NCBI RefSeq assembly: GCF_900099765.1
Contig: NZ_FNDX01000003.1
Coordinates: 124,001-188,000 of the forward strand
Length of the DNA stretch: 64,000 nt
Direction of reading: 5' to 3'
Source: Paenibacillus typhae
GTDB taxonomy: Bacteria; Bacillota; Bacilli; Paenibacillales; Paenibacillaceae
Under the pieces are notes generated by a model that saw only the letters and a program-made list of their open reading frames with translations, searched no databases and was not told the DNA's origin. Below, one piece after another: positions 36,028-45,269 of the stretch. Each line of letters starts with the position of its first letter. Positions within the stretch are counted from its first letter, which is position 1. A program made the translations under genes and the position numbers.

Positions 36028-36564
36028 CTAATTAAAAATAACCTGCCCCTCCAGCTTTTCCAGCATTTTGGGACCGATTCCCTTTACTTTGCCCAGATCG
36101 GCCAGGCTGCGGAAATCCCCCTTGCTGCTGCGGTAATCAATAATTGCCTGGGCCTTCTTCTCTCCGATCCCCGGCAGGTCCATCAGTGCAGCAGCATCAG
36201 CTGTATTCACGTTAACCCTCCCGTCCGCCGCTGCATCACTACCTTTCACCGCTTCAGCATTAGCTTCGGCTCCCGGTGAATCACTGCCCGCAGTTGCTGC
36301 CTTCCCGCTGTTTACGGCTTCGCTGCTCACCGCAGCTGCTGCCACGCCTTCATTTCCGCCTGCCCCAGCCGGGTCCGCACTGCCTTTCGCCTTACCTGCA
36401 GATGCCGCATCTGCTCCTTCCTCTACCCCCAGCGCCTGCGCCATTCCGGAATTCAGTGTCTCCCAGCCCTCTATCCCCGCCGCTGTCCTGTGATCTGCAG
36501 CCCAGACCAGCCAGCCGCCGAGCAGCACGGCAGCAATTGCACACCAGAGCATTTTTTTGTTCAT
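36028..36564 (-). CDS. comEA: ComEA, DNA receptor for transformation
   Basis: ComEA is the membrane-anchored extracellular DNA-binding protein that hands DNA to the uptake machinery. The 178-residue protein has an N-terminal membrane anchor (about 4-22), a long flexible Ala/Gly/Asp-rich spacer (about 45-112) and a C-terminal helix-hairpin-helix domain (VNVNTADAAALMDLPGIGEKKAQAIIDYR...LADLGKVKGIGPKMLEKL). No terminator follows; the TetR operon promoter starts within a few bases of the stop. Divergent from comER, as in Bacillus. Confidence 0.93.
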   Translation of the reverse strand: MNKKMLWCAIAAVLLGGWLVWAADHRTAAGIEGWETLNSGMAQALGVEEGADAASAGKAKGSADPAGAGGNEGVAAAAVSSEAVNSGKAATAGSDSPGAEANAEAVKGSDAAADGRVNVNTADAAALMDLPGIGEKKAQAIIDYRSSKGDFRSLADLGKVKGIGPKMLEKLEGQVIFN

Positions 36565-36711
36565 CAGCTAATTCCCCTTAATTTGAATGGAATATTATTC
36601 AAAAACTTGTTTAAACCATGTCATTTGTCCAAGACTCACCGGCATACATTGAAGGAAGAGTATTCCGTTTTGCTGTAGGCCCAGTAACATAAGAAAGGAG
36701 GTTACCACAGG

Positions 36712-37563
36712 ATGAAAGTGGGATTTATCGGAACAGGCAGCATGGGCGGTCTGCTCATCGACACCTTTCTTAGTTCGGGAGCGCTTGATCCAAGCAATAT
36801 ACTGGCCAGCAACCGCAGCCCGGGCAAGCTGCTGGAGCTTCAGAAGCTTCACCCCGGACTGACTGTGTGTGCAAGCAACATTGAGACTGCGTCAGGCAGC
36901 GATATTGTTTTTCTGTGTGTTAAGCCTCTGCAGTTCAAGGCGCTGACTGATGAAATCGCTCCTTACCTGCGCAGTGAGCAGATTGTCGTATCCATTACAA
37001 GCCCTGTCCAGCTCCATCACCTGGAATCCGTTCTGCCGTCCAAAATTGCCAAGATTATTCCCAGCATTACCCATTCTGTCAAGAGCGGGACTTCTCTTTG
37101 CATCTTCGGAAGCAGGTTAAATAAAAAAGACAGGCAGTCTCTGCTTCAGCTGTTCTCCTTCATTGGCGTGCCTGCAGAAATCCCCGAGAGCCATACCCGG
37201 ATCGCTTCGGACTTCTCCAGCTGCGGCCCGGCGTTTCTCAGTTATTTTCTGGAACGCTGGATCGAAGCGGCTGTTTCCGCAACCGGCATTGATGAGGCGC
37301 TGGTCAGCCGGCTGGCCGGTGAAATGCTGCTCGGCACAGGCAAGCTGCTGACGGAAGGCTCCTTCACGCCCCAGGAGCTGCAGGAACGGGTTGCTGTCCG
37401 CGGGGGGATTACAGCTGAAGCGCTGAATCACCTGCGTACCAGCCTGGAAGGGGTATTCGAGCGGCTGATTACAACCACACATGATAAATACGACGAGGAC
37501 GTGCAGCAGCTTGATGCTTCCTTCGGCCGTGACGGAATCGCCCAGGGTCCGCTGGACCGTTAG
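36712..37563 (+). CDS. comER: ComER, pyrroline-5-carboxylate reductase-like protein
   Basis: The 283-residue protein has an N-terminal NADP-binding Rossmann fold (VGFIGTGSMGGLLI, residues 2-15) and a ProC-like dimerisation domain (SCGPAFLSYFLERWIEAAVSATG..., AVRGGITAEALNHL). In Bacillus comER is divergent from the comE operon; transformation does not require it, and a link to sporulation or biofilm control has been reported. AAAGGAGG precedes ATG 36712. The position opposite comEA supports the name over a housekeeping ProC. Confidence 0.9.
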   Translation: MKVGFIGTGSMGGLLIDTFLSSGALDPSNILASNRSPGKLLELQKLHPGLTVCASNIETASGSDIVFLCVKPLQFKALTDEIAPYLRSEQIVVSITSPVQLHHLESVLPSKIAKIIPSITHSVKSGTSLCIFGSRLNKKDRQSLLQLFSFIGVPAEIPESHTRIASDFSSCGPAFLSYFLERWIEAAVSATGIDEALVSRLAGEMLLGTGKLLTEGSFTPQELQERVAVRGGITAEALNHLRTSLEGVFERLITTTHDKYDEDVQQLDASFGRDGIAQGPLDR

Positions 37564-37582
37564 GCAAACTTATCTTTCTAAC

Positions 37583-37686
37583 AAGTTGAAACGGTCACGC
37601 CGTCCTTAAAAGGACGGTATCCGTTTCTGCGCGGAATAGAAGGATTATTTATGCCGTGCAACCTATAAATTCTTATAATTCAAAAA
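37583..37686. repeat. Two-hairpin intergenic repeat, copy 2 (comER-leuS)
   Basis: Related to the elements at 2898 and 63260. Hairpin A: GAAACGG ... GCCGTCCTT / AAGGACGGT ... CCGTTTC, with four unpaired bases on the left and two on the right. Hairpin B: GGATTATTTAT ... ATAAATTCTTAT. It lies between two convergent genes and just outside the leuS terminator. Confidence 0.8.
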
Positions 37687-37720
37687 ACCCGCAGCACGGA
37701 TTCCTCCGTAGCTGCGGGTA
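37682..37720 (-). terminator. Terminator of leuS
   Basis: On the minus strand, ACCCGCAGC-ACGGA-loop-TCCGT-GCTGCGGGTTTTTTG, 17 bp past the leuS stop. Confidence 0.92.
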
Positions 37721-37736
37721 GAGTTGCGTTCTTCGC

Positions 37737-40187
37737 TTAACCCACTACAATATTTACGAGCTTGCCGGGTACTGCAATGATTTTACGGACGGTTTTGCCG
37801 TCAACAGCGGCTTTAACATTCGGCAGGGCCAGAGCATGCTCTTCCATTTCCTGCTTGCCCATATCCGCTGCCACCAGTGCACGCTGTACAATTTTGCCGT
37901 TCACCTGTACAACAATTTCCACTTCGGCATCCACAGTCCATGCTTCATCGTAAGCCGGCCATGGAACATAGCTGATACTTCCTTCATGTCCAAGCAGCTG
38001 CCACAGCTCTTCGGCCAGATGCGGTGCCAGCGGCGACAGCATCTGCACGAAGTGCTCTGCCGCTTCCTTGGACAAGGTTTCCTGCTTGTAGGCATCGTTG
38101 ATGAAAATCATCAGCTGGCTGATTGCCGTATTGAAGCGCAGGCCTTCGAAGTCCTCGCCGACTTTTTTCAGCGTCTTGTGCCAGGTGCGTTTGAACTCAT
38201 CGGTTCCGCCGTCTGCCGTAATCTTGGTGCTCAGGCTGCCGTCCTCGTTCACGAACAGGCGCCATACACGGGAGAGGAAGCGGTGAACGCCTTCCACGCC
38301 TTTTTCGTTCCAAGGCTTGGTTGCTTCCAGCGGCCCCATGAACATTTCATAGACACGCAGGGTATCTGCACCGTAAGCCTCCACGATTTCGTCCGGATTG
38401 ATCACATTGCCGCGTGACTTGCTCATCTTCTCGTTGTTGTTACCCAGGATCATGCCCTGGTTCACCAGCTTGTGGAACGGCTCCTTCGTATCCACTACGC
38501 CGATATCGTACAGTACCTTGTGCCAGAAGCGGGCATACAGCAGGTGAAGCACCGCATGCTCGGCACCGCCGATGTACAGGTCAACCGGCAGCCACTGCTT
38601 CTGCTTCTCCGGTGAACACAGCTCTTTATCATTGTGCGGATCGATATAACGCAGGTAGTACCAGCAGCTGCCGGCCCATTGCGGCATCGTGTTGGTCTCG
38701 CGGCGCGCCTTCATGCCGGTCTCCGGATCTACGGTTTCCACCCACTCGGTTACGTTAGCCAGCGGGGATTCACCGGTGCCCGAAGGCTTGATGGCGTCCA
38801 CATCCGGCAGCATCAGCGGCAGCTGATCCACAGGGACCGTCTTCATTGTGCCGTCTTCCAGATGCAGAATCGGAATTGGCTCACCCCAGTAGCGCTGGCG
38901 GCTGAACAGCCAGTCACGCAGACGGTAGGTCACTTTGCCCTGGCCGCTGCCCTGCTCTTCCAGCCAGGCAATCATCTTCGCCATAGCTTCCTTGTTGTCC
39001 AGACCGTTCAGGAAATCAGAGTTAACATGCGGGCCGTCGCCGCTGTATGCCTCTTCCTGAACATTGCCGCCCTGTACAACTTCAATGATATCCAGGCCGA
39101 ACTGCTTGGCGAATTCCCAGTCACGGGTATCATGGCCAGGAACAGCCATAATCGCCCCGGTTCCGTAGCCGGCGAGTACATAATCGGCAATCCAGATTGG
39201 CACTTTAGCGCCGTTGACCGGATTAATGGCATACGCCCCGGTGAATACGCCGCTTTTTTCTTTTGCCAGATCCGTACGCTCCAGATCGCTCTTGCGGGCT
39301 GCCTTGTCACGGTATTCCGCTACGGCAGCTGCCTGTGCTTCCGTTGTAATCACGTCCACCAGCTTGTGCTCCGGTGCCAGCACACAGTAGCTTGCACCGA
39401 ACAGTGTGTCCGGACGGGTTGTGAATACTTCCAGGCTTGCATCATGGCCGTCGATCGCAAAGTTGACTTCCGCACCGGTCGATTTGCCGATCCAGTTGCG
39501 CTGCATATCCTTGATGCTCTCTTCCCAGTCAAGTTCATCCAGATCCTCGAGCAGGCGTTCCGCGTACTCGGTAATTTTCAGAATCCACTGGCGCATCGGT
39601 CTGCGTACAACCGGGTGGCCGCCGCGTTCGCTTTTGCCGTCGATGACTTCTTCATTCGCAAGTACCGTTCCCAGCGCTTCACACCAGTTCACTGACACTT
39701 CGGCAACATAAGCCAGACCGCGGTTATACAGCTGAATAAAAATCCACTGGGTCCATTTGTAATATTCCGGATCCGTTGTACTGATCTCGCGGTCCCAGTC
39801 ATAGGAGAAGCCCAGCGATTTGATCTGGCGGCGGAAATTGTCGATGTTCTTGACGGTAATGTCACGCGGATGCTGTCCGGTATCCATTGCATACTGCTCT
39901 GCAGGAAGACCGAAGGCGTCCCAGCCCATCGGATGAAGCACATTGTAGCCGCGCATCCGCTTGTAGCGGGAGATAATATCTGTCGCCGTGTAACCTTCCG
40001 GATGGCCTACGTGCAGTCCTGCACCCGAAGGATACGGGAACATATCCAGCGCATAAAATTTCGGTCTTTCCGCATCTTCGCCTGTCTTGAAGGTTTTGTT
40101 CTCATCCCAGAACTTCTGCCATTTCGGCTCGATGGTCTGGGCACGGTAGCCGGCTCCGGCTGCTGTGCTTGTTTGGTTTTCGCTCAT
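37737..40187 (-). CDS. leuS: Leucine--tRNA ligase
   Basis: Class I synthetase charging tRNA-Leu. About 816 residues from ATG 40187 ([29 protein letters not shown]), with GGAGG ten bases upstream. Landmarks: HIGH-type motif [15 protein letters not shown] (near 50), the CP1 editing domain with [12 protein letters not shown] and [26 protein letters not shown] loop [12 protein letters not shown], then the anticodon-binding helical domain. The gene is preceded by a T-box leader with a Leu specifier and followed by its own terminator. Confidence 0.98.
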   Translation of the reverse strand: MSENQTSTAAGAGYRAQTIEPKWQKFWDENKTFKTGEDAERPKFYALDMFPYPSGAGLHVGHPEGYTATDIISRYKRMRGYNVLHPMGWDAFGLPAEQYAMDTGQHPRDITVKNIDNFRRQIKSLGFSYDWDREISTTDPEYYKWTQWIFIQLYNRGLAYVAEVSVNWCEALGTVLANEEVIDGKSERGGHPVVRRPMRQWILKITEYAERLLEDLDELDWEESIKDMQRNWIGKSTGAEVNFAIDGHDASLEVFTTRPDTLFGASYCVLAPEHKLVDVITTEAQAAAVAEYRDKAARKSDLERTDLAKEKSGVFTGAYAINPVNGAKVPIWIADYVLAGYGTGAIMAVPGHDTRDWEFAKQFGLDIIEVVQGGNVQEEAYSGDGPHVNSDFLNGLDNKEAMAKMIAWLEEQGSGQGKVTYRLRDWLFSRQRYWGEPIPILHLEDGTMKTVPVDQLPLMLPDVDAIKPSGTGESPLANVTEWVETVDPETGMKARRETNTMPQWAGSCWYYLRYIDPHNDKELCSPEKQKQWLPVDLYIGGAEHAVLHLLYARFWHKVLYDIGVVDTKEPFHKLVNQGMILGNNNEKMSKSRGNVINPDEIVEAYGADTLRVYEMFMGPLEATKPWNEKGVEGVHRFLSRVWRLFVNEDGSLSTKITADGGTDEFKRTWHKTLKKVGEDFEGLRFNTAISQLMIFINDAYKQETLSKEAAEHFVQMLSPLAPHLAEELWQLLGHEGSISYVPWPAYDEAWTVDAEVEIVVQVNGKIVQRALVAADMGKQEMEEHALALPNVKAAVDGKTVRKIIAVPGKLVNIVVG

Positions 40188-40223
40188 CTCTAATTTTCCT
40201 CCTTGGAGTCCTGCTGACTGTAA

Positions 40224-40530
40224 CAAAAAAACCTCCCATCCCCAGCGTATAAACGCTAGGGACGAGAGGTCTGAATTCCCGTGGTACCACCCTAGTTAGC
40301 AGCCGGACATGCTATGTCTGGCGCTCACTTTGACACCCTCTATCGGGGGTGAGCCGACGGCGGTTCACACACTGGCCTGCAATCGGAAAATTACAGAACC
40401 CGCAGCTTGCGCCATTACTCCGAGGTGAGTTCATCCGCTCCGTTAACCGGCTTGCACCTGTACACCGGCTCTCTGAGCTAACGTCCAGCGAACTAATACT
40501 CCTCATCATCGACAACTATTTTGTGAAGCA
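40224..40530 (-). promoter_or_regulatory. T-box riboswitch leader of leuS (Leu, CUC specifier)
   Basis: The conserved T-box element GGGTGGTACCACGG is read on the minus strand at 40292-40279. The competing terminator is an ACCTC...GAGGT hairpin at 40270-40231, followed by seven T. Stem I lies upstream; its specifier loop contains GAACTCACC, giving codon CTC (complement of 40427-40429). Uncharged tRNA-Leu would stabilise the antiterminator and switch on leuS. Confidence 0.95.
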
Positions 40531-40591
40531 ATCGTAATATTACACAATATTATATACAAATTATTTGCCGATAGTCAACGTTTTTGCCGCC

Positions 40592-41659
40592 CTAAACCGG
40601 CTTGCGCCGGATATAGTAGGTAAACAGGTGCTGAATCACGACTTTTCCGGCGGCAAAGACCGGCACTGCGAGAATTAAACCGATCATTCCGGCAACTTCG
40701 CCGCCGACCAGCAGGGCAAAAATAATCAGCAGCGGATGCAGATGCAGCCTCCGTCCTACAACCTGGGGAGAGATGACATTGCTCTCCAGCATCTGGCACA
40801 GCGTATTTACAACCGCCACCAGCAGCACCAGCCGCATAGAGATTGTCGTGGCCATCACGATCGCCGGGGCAGCCCCGAGAAACGGGCCCATATAGGGGAC
40901 AATGTTAAATACAGCCACCACGCAGGCAAACAGCAAAGCATAAGGCATCCCCACAATCACGTAGCCGATATAAGCGAGCACGCCGATAATGAGGCAGACC
41001 AGAAACTGTCCGCGGATGTAATTGCCCAGCGCATCATCAATGTCCTTTAATAGCTTGACAATCGATCTGCGGCGGGAGCGGGGAAGGCAGGATACCACAG
41101 TCCGTTCAAATACATCGAAATCCTTCAGGATATAGAACACCAGAAACGGCACGATAAACGCATTGAACAGAACCCCGATCGTAGATCCGATATTATCGAG
41201 AAAATGGGAGATGCCACCGGCCAGCCGGTTCTCCAGCTGATAAAACCAGTTGTTCATCCCTGTCTCCACCCCCGGCGGGATCAGTCTGGTATTCATGCTG
41301 CGCATCAGCCCCTGGGCGTGCAGGGTCATTTCCGGCAGATGCTCATTCAGCTCCTCAAGCTGCTCAATAAACATCGGAATCAGGTTGATGGCGATCACGG
41401 CAAGCGTGGTCAGGAACACCGTATAAATCAGCAGCACCGCCACACTGCGCGGCATCTTCCGGCCGGCCAGCATGCTGACCACCGGATTCAGAACGTAAGA
41501 TATAATCATGGCAGCCAGGAATGGCGCCAGAATGGCTTTTAAGAATATAAAAATCCCCTGCAGCATCGGGCGGAGCAGCCAGACAAAGTATAGAATAATC
41601 AGGGTCAGCAGCACTCCGATCATCCAGCGGAACCATTTACTTTTAGACCATTGCTCCAT
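40592..41659 (-). CDS. AI-2E family transporter (PerM/YtvI-like permease)
   Basis: The 355-residue polytopic membrane protein has seven to eight hydrophobic segments, starting with the pair at about 12-45. Signature stretches are ILAPFLAAMIISYVLNPVV, FYILKDFDVFERTVVSCLP and YIRGQFLVCLIIGVLAYIGYVIVGMPYALLFACVVAVFNIVPYMGPFLGAAPAIVM. The family includes exporters of autoinducer-2 and Na+/H+ or other small-solute transporters, so no substrate can be named. GGAGGGG precedes ATG 41659. Single gene, upstream of leuS and divergent from the GH16 genes. Confidence 0.88.
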   Translation of the reverse strand: MEQWSKSKWFRWMIGVLLTLIILYFVWLLRPMLQGIFIFLKAILAPFLAAMIISYVLNPVVSMLAGRKMPRSVAVLLIYTVFLTTLAVIAINLIPMFIEQLEELNEHLPEMTLHAQGLMRSMNTRLIPPGVETGMNNWFYQLENRLAGGISHFLDNIGSTIGVLFNAFIVPFLVFYILKDFDVFERTVVSCLPRSRRRSIVKLLKDIDDALGNYIRGQFLVCLIIGVLAYIGYVIVGMPYALLFACVVAVFNIVPYMGPFLGAAPAIVMATTISMRLVLLVAVVNTLCQMLESNVISPQVVGRRLHLHPLLIIFALLVGGEVAGMIGLILAVPVFAAGKVVIQHLFTYYIRRKPV

Positions 41660-41819
41660 GTTACCCCTCCTATCCGTTTACTCTAAGCAAGCAGGCAATA
41701 TCAGTATGTGTGGGAGAGCGGCGAAATACTCTTGTCCCGCTGCAAAAGGTTGCTTTTTTGTTATTCCCGGCCAAAAGTTGGTATAGCTGGATGAAGGGCC
41801 ATTAGCTAAAATACATATT

Positions 41820-41833
41820 GTAAAACGCTTTCA
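41820..41833 (+). promoter_or_regulatory. cre-like site upstream of the first GH16 gene
   Basis: GTAAAACGCTTTCA matches the catabolite-responsive element TGWAANCGNTNWCA pattern at all positions but the first two. It lies just before the ribosome-binding site, consistent with CcpA repression in the presence of glucose. Prediction only. Confidence 0.45.
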
Positions 41834-41854
41834 TTCCAAGGAGGAATGTTTTTA

Positions 41855-42577
41855 ATGAAAAGGGTATTCAAAAGTTGTGTCGCTTGTCTCGTTCTGCTGC
41901 TCACCGGAATTCTCGCAGGATCACCGGCCGTTTCCGCAGCCACCGTCTTTTATGAGCCCCTGACCTACTTTAATTCCGCAACCTGGCAAAAAGCAGACGG
42001 CTACTCCAATGGCGGAATGTTTAACTGCACCTGGCGAGCCGGAAATATCTCCTTTACAAGCGGCGGACAGCTTCGTCTGGCACTGACCAGCCCCAGCACC
42101 AACAAGTTTGACGGCGCAGAACTGCGCTCCGTATACAAATACGGGTACGGTAAGTATGAGGTTAGCATGAAACCGGCAAAAAACAGCGGAATTGTCTCGT
42201 CCTTTTTCACCTATACCGGTCCCTCCGACGGGAATCCATGGGATGAAATTGATATCGAGTTTCTAGGTAAAGATACAACCAAGGTTCAATTCAATTATTA
42301 CACCAACGGGGTGGGAGGACATGAAAAAATCGTAGATCTTGGCTTTGATGCATCCCAAGGCTATCATACTTATGCTTTCGACTGGCAGCCGGGGTACATT
42401 AAATGGTATGTGGACGGTGTATTGAAGCATACGGCGACAAGCAATATCCCGTCACATGCCGGCAAAATCATGATGAACCTCTGGAACGGAACAGGTGTAG
42501 ACTCCTGGCTGGGTTCATATAACGGGGCTAATCCGCTATACGCCTATTATGATTGGTTAAAGTATACCGGTAACTAA
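41855..42577 (+). CDS. Secreted GH16 endo-beta-1,3-1,4-glucanase (lichenase)
   Basis: Cuts mixed-linkage beta-glucans such as lichenan and barley glucan by a retaining mechanism. About 240 residues: signal peptide (FKSCVACLVLLLTGILAGSPAVSAA, cleaved near 30), then the GH16 jelly roll with DGYSNGGMFNCTW and the catalytic motif WDEIDIEFLG (nucleophile and acid/base Glu, Asp between). The C-terminus is IMMNLWNGTGVDSWLG...YYDWLKY. It is very close in layout to Bacillus/Paenibacillus BglS/LicB enzymes. AAGGAGG supports ATG 41855, since the ATG nine bases earlier is too close. A paralogue follows. Confidence 0.95.
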   Translation: MKRVFKSCVACLVLLLTGILAGSPAVSAATVFYEPLTYFNSATWQKADGYSNGGMFNCTWRAGNISFTSGGQLRLALTSPSTNKFDGAELRSVYKYGYGKYEVSMKPAKNSGIVSSFFTYTGPSDGNPWDEIDIEFLGKDTTKVQFNYYTNGVGGHEKIVDLGFDASQGYHTYAFDWQPGYIKWYVDGVLKHTATSNIPSHAGKIMMNLWNGTGVDSWLGSYNGANPLYAYYDWLKYTGN

Positions 42578-42585
42578 CATAAACA

Positions 42586-42624
42586 GGACCCCGGCGGCTC
42601 CGCGGAGCATCTGCCGGGGTCTTT
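42586..42624 (+). terminator. Terminator of the first GH16 gene
   Basis: GACCCCGGC / GCCGGGGTC stem followed by TTTT. Confidence 0.85.
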
Positions 42625-42744
42625 TGCTTCTGGCACAGAGCCCCTTATCTTTAGAAATTGTTATTCAGATTGACACATTGGTATGGCGGCTGTACCCGTC
42701 ATTAAGTACGATAGTAGCAAGAAAAGAATACAGGAGGAACCGCA

Positions 42745-43500
42745 TTGATACGCAGGAAATACATGAAAACGCTGGCAGCAGTCGTGGCTCTGACATCGCT
42801 AGTTGTTGGCATTAAAGCCATCACTTCATCTTCATCCAAATCCGCTGCAGGGAGCTTGGAGGACGATTTCACAATGTTTAACGAAGACTTCTGGAAAAAG
42901 ACGGATGGGTACTCCAACGGCTCCATGTTCAACTGCACCTGGAGCGAAAAAAACATAACCTTCAGCGAAGACGGTCAGATGATTCTTTCACTCACAAGCC
43001 CTGCTTCCGGTGAATTTTATGGAGCGGAGTACCGTTCACTTGAGAAGTACGGTTATGGATTGTATGAAATCCGGATGAAGCCGGCCGTTAATCCCGGAAT
43101 CGTCTCCTCCTTTTTCACCTATACCGGCCCCTCGGAGGGTGAGCCGTGGGATGAAATTGATATTGAATTTCTGGGCAAGAACACGCGGCAGGTGCAGTTC
43201 AATTATTTCACTGACGGTGTCGGCGAGCATGAGCAGGTCATTGAGCTTGACTTTGATGCCGCAGAAGAATTTCACTGGTACGGCTTTGAGTGGAAAAAGG
43301 ATGCGATCACCTGGTATATCGACGGACGCCCTGTTCACACGGCAACCGAGAATATCCCCTCTACTCCCGGCCGGATCATGATGAATCTCTGGAACGGAAC
43401 AGGTGTAGATTCCTGGCTTGAGCCATATGACGGTAAAGCCCCGCTCCATGCTTACTATGACCAGTTCCGCTATACTCCGGATAAATCGTCGGACAAATAA
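42745..43500 (+). CDS. GH16 beta-glucanase, membrane- or secretion-signal paralogue
   Basis: The 251-residue protein is homologous to the preceding one over its whole catalytic domain (DGYSNGSMFNCTW, WDEIDIEFLG, IMMNLWNGTGVDSWLEPY), so the two arose by tandem duplication. It differs at the N-terminus: a weak hydrophobic segment (KTLAAVVALTSLVVGIKAI) without a clear cleavage site, then a Ser/Lys linker. It may stay membrane-anchored. The start is TTG 42745 with AGGAGG eight bases upstream; a downstream ATG (residue 7) lacks a comparable site. A separate terminator precedes it, so it has its own promoter. Confidence 0.9.
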   Translation: MIRRKYMKTLAAVVALTSLVVGIKAITSSSSKSAAGSLEDDFTMFNEDFWKKTDGYSNGSMFNCTWSEKNITFSEDGQMILSLTSPASGEFYGAEYRSLEKYGYGLYEIRMKPAVNPGIVSSFFTYTGPSEGEPWDEIDIEFLGKNTRQVQFNYFTDGVGEHEQVIELDFDAAEEFHWYGFEWKKDAITWYIDGRPVHTATENIPSTPGRIMMNLWNGTGVDSWLEPYDGKAPLHAYYDQFRYTPDKSSDK

Positions 43501-43524
43501 TCAATCCGGTGCTTTTCCGACAAG

Positions 43525-43553
43525 AAGAAACCGCCTTATTCAAGGCGGTTTCT
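43525..43553. terminator. Terminator of the second GH16 gene
   Basis: AGAAACCGCCTT-ATT-CAAGGCGGTTTCT, T-rich on both sides, also suitable for the convergent solute-binding protein gene. Confidence 0.85.
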
Positions 43554-43566
43554 TGTCCTGCGGGGC

Positions 43567-45150
43567 TCATGGTCTGCTCCGGTCCCAGGCATTAATTTCC
43601 GAGGTTTCGGCCAAACCTCCGTATGCCTGCCATTTTTCAACGAATTCATCGAACTCCCCGATGCCGCTGTCCGCAAAGATCATTTTTTGAAAGCTTTTTT
43701 GTTCCAGCTTTTTCAGCAGCTCCCCGCTGCTCTTCATGGTCCTGGTCGGGGGGCCCGTAAACTGTTCTTTGCGGGAGGCCTCCTTCTGGGCCAGCAGCAC
43801 AGGGGCGATATCCACCGGAATTTCCTTAACGACCTCAGAAGGAATTCTCGCGCCGTCGAAGGTCAGCGTATAGGAGGCGACCCGGATGCCCCCCAGCGGC
43901 AGGGCGGAGGGATCTATGGTCGGCTTACCGTCAACCAGAGTCCAGTCATAGCCTTCAGCAAGACCGTTGGCAAACTCGCCGGTTGAGGTAGCGTAATAAT
44001 CAAACAAATAATTCTGATAGGTGAAAAAGATCTCGGGGTGTTTCATTTTCTTGTTGATCAGAATAGCGCCATTGACAGGCAGGGTGCCTCTTCGCATTAC
44101 GGTTCCGCCCGGGCCTGAAGGGATGGCAACCGCCCTTATTCTTGCCTCCGGGTCTGCATCGGTCAGGGAGGACAGCGGCCAGCCGCGCATCCAGTAAGGT
44201 CCGGCTATTATTCCTGCCTTGCCGGAGACGAACAAATTGGCAGCGCCTTCTTCATCAAGCCAGGCACTGTCGCCGGATAAATATCCTTGCTGCACCCAGT
44301 GCTTCATCAGTGAGACTGCTTGCTGGGCGCCGGGCTGTACAGAGCCATATTGCAATGTTCCGTCGCTCATGCGGTTCCATTGCTCCGGAACTGTACCGAA
44401 TGCACCGAAAATCCAGCTGCTGTCCCCCATCCAGGTGTTGGGGCCGTTACGGAAAGCCACAGATAAACCGTAAGTATCCTTTGCCCCGTTACCATCAGGA
44501 TCGCGGTTAACAAAGGCATCCATGACCTTTTCCAGTTCCTCCAGTGTGCGCGGGGCTGCCATATGAAGCTTGTCCAGCCAATCCTGCCGGATCCAGAGCA
44601 GCGGATCGGAATTATATTCATAATCCATAATGGGAATTGCATACTTGGAGCCGTTGCGCATAAAGGCATTCCACACCGAACTGTCCTCGGCTACAGCCTT
44701 CTTCCAGGTATCGGAGGCATACCGTTCAAATAAGCTGCCTACCTCCATGAATTGCCCGGAATCGATCAGCTCCTGAATAATGTCGGCATCCCTTGTTGTT
44801 ACCACATCAGGCATATTTCCCTTTGCCAGTTCAAGCCTCAGCTTATTGGCATAGGTCTCAGAAGTACCTGAGATGGTCCACAAATAGCGGATGCGGATGC
44901 CCAGACGGTTCTCAGCCCAGATGGTATGCACGTTATGCTCCAGGCTCTCCCCTTTTTTAAAAATCAGATTGGGATTAACGGAGCCTACTGTATAGAGGTC
45001 TACTGGAGGATCATATTTGCCTAGCTTGAGGTCGAATTTAGGCGCTTGGCCATCCGGGGAAACCGGAGGGACGCTCTGCCTTGAGGAGCCGGTAAAGGAA
45101 CAGCCCGACAATGCCAGCAGTGCCGCCAGCAGTAATACATTCATTTTCAT
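43567..45150 (-). CDS. Orphan extracellular solute-binding lipoprotein (LplA/YtcQ type)
   Basis: About 527 residues from ATG 45150 (MKMNVLLLAALLALSGCSF), a lipoprotein signal with lipobox LSGC. The long family-1 binding-protein fold shows DVVTTRDADIIQELIDSGQ, WIRQDWLDKL and the calcium-loop-like DPDGNGAKDTYGL typical of LplA/YtcQ proteins. No permease genes accompany it. It is divergent from the histidine kinase gene with only ~120 bp between. A plausible role is ligand presentation to that sensor rather than transport; this is inference from context. Confidence 0.85.
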   Translation of the reverse strand: MKMNVLLLAALLALSGCSFTGSSRQSVPPVSPDGQAPKFDLKLGKYDPPVDLYTVGSVNPNLIFKKGESLEHNVHTIWAENRLGIRIRYLWTISGTSETYANKLRLELAKGNMPDVVTTRDADIIQELIDSGQFMEVGSLFERYASDTWKKAVAEDSSVWNAFMRNGSKYAIPIMDYEYNSDPLLWIRQDWLDKLHMAAPRTLEELEKVMDAFVNRDPDGNGAKDTYGLSVAFRNGPNTWMGDSSWIFGAFGTVPEQWNRMSDGTLQYGSVQPGAQQAVSLMKHWVQQGYLSGDSAWLDEEGAANLFVSGKAGIIAGPYWMRGWPLSSLTDADPEARIRAVAIPSGPGGTVMRRGTLPVNGAILINKKMKHPEIFFTYQNYLFDYYATSTGEFANGLAEGYDWTLVDGKPTIDPSALPLGGIRVASYTLTFDGARIPSEVVKEIPVDIAPVLLAQKEASRKEQFTGPPTRTMKSSGELLKKLEQKSFQKMIFADSGIGEFDEFVEKWQAYGGLAETSEINAWDRSRP

Positions 45151-45269
45151 GAAAACACCTGCTTCTCGAAAATTACGTGCGGGTCGAACAGATTGTAACA
45201 CAACCTGTTAAACACCGTGTGTGATACAATTCTTTTGATTACAGCAAAGTCTCGGAAAAGGATGATTGT

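Noticed and set aside
38634-39695. 353-residue open frame opposite leuS
   Set aside because: Shadow of leuS; no start signal and no recognisable domain.
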